A DNA stretch of 64,000 nucleotides from Augochlora pura. Taxonomy: Eukaryota; Arthropoda; Insecta; Hymenoptera; Halictidae. Below the pieces are notes generated by a model that saw only the letters and a list, made by a program, of their open reading frames with translations, made no database searches and was not told where the DNA came from. Numbering within the stretch: position 1 is the stretch's first letter; each line of letters begins with the position of its first letter. Positions 59,201 through 64,000 of this stretch are shown here, piece by piece. The stretch covers positions 16,739,640 through 16,803,639 of the forward strand of contig NC_135781.1 in the NCBI RefSeq assembly GCF_028453695.1, given 5' to 3'. Made by a program: the position numbers and the translations under genes.

Positions 59201-59508
59201 TGGTGTCCCAAAGGACGTTCCTTTTTTTTTTAAATTGGCACATCTCTTTAAAAATGGATTTTTTTCATGTCGCTGAAGAAGTAAATCGCACGTAGAGACG
59301 TCGTTCATAAAGTCGGTCTTCGTCAATTCATGTGGAACCCAAACTTCATATCGATTCACATATCCCATGTTGATTATATGATCATGTATCATTGTCGTGG
59401 AAATGTTAGTGGCATCCACTATGTCGCGCAAACTATATCGCGGATTTCCACCGAGCATACCCTCGAGATCATGCGTACCGTGACGTAGAAAGAACTTATG
59501 GGACACCC
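59201..59508 (-). mobile_element. Internally deleted mariner, same family as 3699-4965
   Basis: About 308 bp. On the minus strand it starts GGGTGTCCCATAAGTTC and ends with the inverted GGGACACC; the plus strand left edge is GGTGTCCCAAAGGACG. A 123-codon frame (59545-59174) reads HDLEGMLGGNPRYSLRDIVD, VNRYEVWVPHELT and LLQRHEKNPFLKR, closely matching the 3.7-kb copy. It then jumps straight to the 3' terminus, so the catalytic domain is deleted. As in the other copy, the left terminus abuts sequence from about residue 65-70 of a mariner transposase; the N-terminus is missing. Non-autonomous. Confidence 0.85.
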
Positions 59509-59841
59509 TAAAACTGGGGTATCGTGTGCCTACAGTGGCGGACATATACTTATATGTACAACACTCATTTTAACATTATAATCTTCCCCATTTCTATGCT
59601 ATACGCCAATAATTTATTTTTAAGAATTTTAGACTCTGATGTATGTATCTTTAGTAGGACTTTTTCTTATTTTTCTATTTTATAGAGAAAAGAAGAATTT
59701 GGTAAGTATAATATTTTGTTCTTTTTGTAGCAAACAACTACCTAAGTACGCTGCAGTTTTACGCATTTAGAACAGAATTTAATCAATGTTTCTCAGTATG
59801 TTGCTGAAAAGTAGTGAAGTGCAACGTATTATAACAGCACT

Positions 59842-59975
59842 ATGATGAGTAATGGTAAAAATATTACGCCGAATAAACGGAGATTAGTGCTACTCCTTCG
59901 AAAGCAAGTATTGTTGTATCACAAGATTTCCGCGAAACTACAAATATCTGTTATGGTTTGCCATTAAATTATACA
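59842..59975 (+). pseudogene. Tc1-type transposase N-terminal fragment
   Basis: Reads ITPNKRRLVLLLRKQVLLYH followed by KISAKLQISVMV. This has the spacing of the first helix-turn-helix of Tc1-family transposases (usual pattern RxxIxxLxxxGxSxxxIAxxLxIS). It stops at about 59966 and no catalytic domain follows; the sequence passes into repeat family D. It is a truncated or internally deleted copy. Confidence is moderate because only the DNA-binding part is present. Confidence 0.6.
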
Positions 59976-60021
59976 GTATATTAAACTTCTTATACTATTT
60001 AAACTACTTATATAAATAAGT

Positions 60022-60395
60022 TTTTCTCTATCAAATATGTAACACTCGTGCATAAACGGTCAATTACTGTATACGCTACCCTGCGTGTTCAGAAAATTCT
60101 TGTAAAAAAAGAAGTAACCAAAGATTCTGATAGCAGGAGCTTGGTGGTAATGGAAGTTACGAACACACGTAATGTATAAATACAATTTAATAGGTAACAA
60201 ACGTATTATAAATTCACATTCTAAACTGTCTCGTGTGCACGCCGAATGCGAAGTGGACGCTGCGTGGAAGAGAGACAAAAGACAGCGGGACTAGGATCGC
60301 GCGCGTCAGAAACATAGGACTAATAAAGACGCGCATCGTCCGTCGGTAACAGATTCCATCGTTACTTTGTCGTAAATAACATTTGGACGGCTCTA
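60022..60395 (+). repeat. Dispersed repeat family D, copy split by a solo LTR
   Basis: AAATATGTAACACTCGTGCA, AAACGGTCAATTACTGTATA and, after the LTR, TTACTTTGTCGTAAATAACA, CATTTGGACGG match 38331-38470 in order. The block containing CAGTAATTGACC (complement, near 60059-60072) resembles a Tc1 terminus, which fits the transposase fragment upstream. Confidence 0.7.
60128..60351 (+). mobile_element. Short solo LTR, 224 bp, with 5-bp target duplication
   Basis: Begins TGATAGCAGGAGC, ends CGTCGGTAACA, with GATTC directly repeated on both sides (60123-60127 and 60352-60356). A poly(A)-signal-like AATAAAG lies about 30 bases before the end. Removing the LTR and one GATTC gives a stretch that aligns over 38 bases without gaps to 38407-38444, the uninterrupted paralogue. 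No coding region attached; superfamily undetermined. Confidence 0.85.
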
Positions 60396-60399
60396 AAAT

Positions 60400-61310
60400 T
60401 GGACACTACACTTCATTCTATTTATTCGTGAACAATTTACTATTTCGTTGGTTTCTATTTTCCAACCGCGATTCACGCTATAAATAAAAATATCTGTTAA
60501 GTCGAGTAAACAATCATTGATTACCGTGGCGTGCCATCCTAATAAAGCAGCGATGAACAGGTCGATAGTGGCTGCAATCATCCATGATACATTTTTAGTG
60601 CGATATTTGTCGTGGGTAAAACCCGAGGGATCGAAATTAAACGTCCCAATATAGAAAGTGAACTAGAAGCGCGAGAAAATTCAGTGAGACGAAATAGAAA
60701 ACGAGGTGAAAGAACGAAGGTGAGAATACATCGGGCTGAATGAGAGAAAAAGATGCAGGGTGGAAAATCGTTGGAACGAACAGCCAGAGAAAGGTATACA
60801 CCGATTGTTCGTACTCGTGACATACCAAAGGCCGTTTCGGTTCCTTCTCAAGAATTATGCAATTGGATCGGCTGGCAAGCGGGAACTAAGTAAATTTCCC
60901 ACCATTTCCAGGACTCATGGCCATTTATGCTGAGTAAATTTGCCATTTGTTTCTTTTCCATTCCCGACCATCGTCTGCCCGAAAGCACGGGGATCATAAT
61001 GGAATCCCTGGCTGGATAGGGAAAAGGGATGGCGGTTCCTACCCCCTCGTGGTTATCGACTTCGCGAGGAGATTTAACTCGTGGAAACCAAGTCGTCGTT
61101 TCTGAGTTATTAAGACCGTTCGCCTTGCTTAATTAATGATAAGCGAGGAAGTCCGAAAATGCCTCGGCCCGTTTATAACTCAATCCAAGATTATTTCGAG
61201 CGCTTTCACAGTTAGAGAAAACATCGACGAACAAGTTGCACGGCGCCTGCTCGCATGCAGGCTGACCGTAATATGGAACATTTAATTTTGTAAGCTTGCT
61301 GGAAGCAGGG
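60400..61310. other. Mixed to CpG-rich island, no gene recognised
   Basis: Frames of 62-81 codons on the minus strand (60581-60393, 60823-60578) overlap in different phases. No domain. Confidence 0.45.
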
Positions 61311-62600
61311 GGATTTGTTTTTTTAAATGAACCACTTCATAGAATAAAAGAATTTTACGGGTCATATTCACCTTGTTAAAGCATCTATTTGCAGATCGTA
61401 CTCGCTTCTTTTCATATCTAGTATATTCTTTTTGAAATCAAATTCAGTTTGCGGATGTCTCGAGTGTGAAATAAATTATATGTAGCTCCAAATATTTTTT
61501 GCAAAATGCTTCGGGAATCACTGTAGAAACTATAGATAGTTTTGAATAACGTAAGCCAAATTTAAATAATTTATGCTAACTATTATGCTAATAATTTTCA
61601 AAGATTAAATCCTATAAAAAAATGTTTCTTTCGTGAACGTTATTAATTACTGCGTTACAATCACTATCAAGTAGGCATTGTAGGCTCACTGTTATATACA
61701 TACAATCAAATTACAAATTTCAGAAGGACAAGTTTCCATTGAATTTTAGTTTTATTAACGGTAGTTTAAGAAAGCGGATTAAAAGAATTTCATTCGCATA
61801 AAGGACATTTTGATTTGCGAAAGGATGAATTTCATTTGCGATGGATCTGAGTACCGTAACTTACAAATCTTAGTTCCAAATACTCACCAAAGATTAGAAA
61901 TGTTGCTACAAGAAGGTAACATCAATTGGAGTAATTGACGAATTAATTCACCTTTTTAAAAAGTTATATATACATGAACCAGATTGTTGAACTTAAGAGT
62001 TGGTTACTTCGTTATTGAGATGTTACGATACTTTCCCTAATTTCCGGGAAATATTCATTCGGTCGTTGCTCTTCCAATCGGGGATAACGCGTTCCCTAAT
62101 CGAGCATTAAGATTCAAATATCTGTAATAATGCGAAAGCTATCGCTCAAAAAGTTTCGAGCATACCTTGAATCTTACAAAGACGTGTTCCTTCCAAAATC
62201 GCTAAAATATGAATTTTACTCGCAAATTACTCTTTAGATACTTTTTCTTGAATTTTCCACGCGTATTGGACCCATGCAGAAACGTATTCGAATATTTCGG
62301 TATATCTTTTTACAAAACCATGCAATACTCAGTTTTACAAAACCATTGCAATATTCAGTCGCGTGTCTGCTCTAAATTTAGAATATTACATTAACATTCC
62401 GAAGACATTACCTTTACCATTATACCATGAAAAAATATGATAAATGGAACTAAATATTTTAGCGCATTCATAAATTTTCAGAAATTAATGTCGTTCATCA
62501 TTTATAAAAGTTCCGAAATTCTTTGTAATATACTTTTAACGAGTCTACATTCATCATGCAAACGATAGTGTCTCGTTTTGAAAAATCGGTAATCCCGTAA
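61311..62600. other. AT-rich stretch, no gene seen
   Basis: Only a 61-codon frame (62209-62394) without domain. Confidence 0.5.
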
Positions 62601-62918
62601 GCGTCCGGAGTTCAATCTGCTTGAATAGTTCAAAGCCATAACTGAAAAGGAGTACGATTGGGATTCTATTTCTGATTCTCAGCGCCCTATTGATCTGTCC
62701 CGGTACAATTCCATTTACTCAGAACCGTGTTCTTTGACCTTTGTGAAACTTCTTCGGAACAACTTAGGCAAAGTGTAGGTGTTGAGGACGGTTTGAGATG
62801 GAGAACAGCGGTTCGCGGGACTACGTTTCCCATGCTCTTTATCACAGTCGTCAATTAGCTGGGGACGCATTGGTTCTATTTACGTCGCCAGCTTTATTGA
62901 ATCTATACTTGCCAAAGA

Positions 62919-63152
62919 TGAATAGAAGCGACTGGAAATGCGTGTAGCCACGACTGCACTGTTTTAGCTTTCGGCATCCATTGCGTCATGACGGATCGCA
63001 TGGCCATGGTCGCCATTGATCCGGCACGAGACTCCGTCGCAGTCGATTTGGAAAAATATGTTCGGTACGTTCCCGAATTTGTTGACATCATTCAGCAGCT
63101 TTATTTTCTTAGTACTGCGAAGAACAGTCACAACGATTATGGAGAATTATGA
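62919..63152 (+). other. Coding-like stretch, unassigned
   Basis: A plus-strand frame runs open from about 62919 to a TGA at 63150-63152 without an upstream ATG. It encodes a balanced composition, including DRMAMVAIDPARDSVAVDLE and KYVRYVPEFVDIIQQLYFL, unlike the Arg/Ser-rich strings of the CpG islands. I cannot assign a family; an old exon or gene fragment is possible, and chance is not excluded. A 62-codon frame lies on the opposite strand. Confidence 0.2.
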
Positions 63153-63180
63153 TAGTGGATAGTTGTAGACGAATGTCTTG

Positions 63181-64000
63181 TGTTACTGATCGTGTTTATT
63201 GCCACCATCGGTAACTAACTAAATAATTTCGACGTGGTTCTTATAATATAATATGTATAAAATTGTATGTATAAACCCGTAAAGAATTTCTTTTTTATCA
63301 GACCGTCTTTATATAGTCGGCGTTTCCCGGTCATCATTGTTTGAATTTGGACAAGCTAAGAACCAATTAATTAGAATATTGTGATTTTCCATAAACTGCA
63401 ACTGTAAGCGTCTTTCTTGCCGTGTTTAATTAGAGCGGTCTTATAAATGAATCCTTATAAAGCTCTCTCAACGTCAGTGCAATTGAAAAGAAATCGTGAT
63501 TTTATGGAATACAGTTTCATTGTACCACTAATTTACCAGGATCAATAATGAAGGAGATAAAGTTGCACTAGGTTCGTACAAATTGTCCTACCGAATTACA
63601 AACTAAAATAACAGTTCGTATCAATTTGCATGGCAGTTCGCATGCCAAGTATCAAATGTTAGCTCAGCTTCGACAAACACGAAACAAGTATCGCGCAACA
63701 AGTGACCGACGAGTATCGTGGCAAAGAATGATCGTGTTTATCCTCGTCGGAGAATTAAACAATCCTTTGACTTTTAGGTTATGCGTAGATATCTGATAGT
63801 TGGATCCCACATCTTGCGTAGTCAAGATCGAAGAACGTTCACGTGCAGTAAAGTGGCGCGGTACCATCGACCGGACGTAAAGTTCCACGGACAGGTTGAG
63901 CCTGATAAAGCGACCATAAATGCGATCACGCGACGAACGTGAAACATTCCCCATTACATTTCTGGATACGTCGACGATAAGAGTGGCAGTCTTTGAACTG
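63181..64000. other. AT-rich then GC-richer end of window, no gene recognised
   Basis: AT-rich to about 63640, then CpG-richer. A 96-codon minus-strand frame (63954-63664) has no recognisable domain. It could continue beyond the window edge. Confidence 0.4.

Overview
The window looks like nuclear DNA from an insect, most likely a hymenopteran (bee, wasp or ant). The grounds are AT-rich sequence alternating with CpG-rich islands, many small Tc1/mariner and TTAA-targeting elements, short solo LTRs, and (ATT)n, (AT)n and (GA)n microsatellites. The species call is inference. I find no intact protein-coding gene, tRNA, rRNA, recognised miRNA or CRISPR in the 64 kb. The longest open frames (about 155 codons) match no family I know and mostly sit in CpG-rich islands, where stop codons are rare in all frames. 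The stretch is best read as a gene desert or a very large intron.

Two sequence types alternate. (1) GC/CpG-rich islands lie near 1.5-2.3, 5.0-5.7, 6.8-7.9, 8.4-9.1, 10.9-11.9, 12.6-13.0, 14.1-14.7, 15.7-17.1, 18.0-18.5, 19.2-19.9, 20.8-22.0, 23.3-24.1, 25.1-26.0, 28.0-28.7, 31.6-32.3, 33.0-33.6, 34.9-35.8, 39.0-39.8, 42.1-43.1, 49.2-50.2, 53.3-54.4, 55.6-56.2, 57.3-58.1, 58.5-59.1, 60.4-61.3 and 63.6-64.0 kb. Several carry clustered homeodomain-type cores (TAATTA, CAATTAAT, ATTATTCATAAT) and E-boxes, as cis-regulatory sequence would. (2) AT-rich intervals hold almost all the recognisable mobile elements.

Mobile elements are the best supported content. A degenerate mariner (3.70-4.97 kb) carries a TTAA-flanked MITE nested inside its transposase frame. 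A second, internally deleted member of the same mariner family lies at 59.2-59.5 kb. A Tc1 transposase relic is at 9.86-10.73 kb and a Tc1-type N-terminal fragment at 59.84 kb. Palindromic Tc1-like elements lie at 17.16-18.02 and 56.67-57.13 kb. A non-LTR retrotransposon RNase H relic is at 52.1-52.8 kb (minus). Eight TTAA-bounded MITEs with matching ends are at 3.8, 14.9, 33.6, 37.0, 39.8, 43.5, 51.8 and 56.2 kb, and a ninth at 44.7 kb has lost one end. Solo LTRs with target-site duplications are at 22.7, 27.2 and 60.1 kb; a fourth at 28.7 kb is likely. Two of them (22.7 and 60.1 kb) interrupt older repeats that have an uninterrupted paralogue in the same window, so the insertion can be read directly.

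Other structure includes a minisatellite at 46.72 kb with an 82-bp period made of three 27-28-bp subunits, a 75-bp-type tandem array at 50.96-51.22 kb, a C homopolymer at 56.56 kb, and several dispersed repeat families with no protein signature. Nothing here is a demonstrably new functional system. The strongest leads are the shared-deletion mariner subfamily, the TTAA MITE families, the solo LTR family with its empty sites, and the motif-bearing islands.
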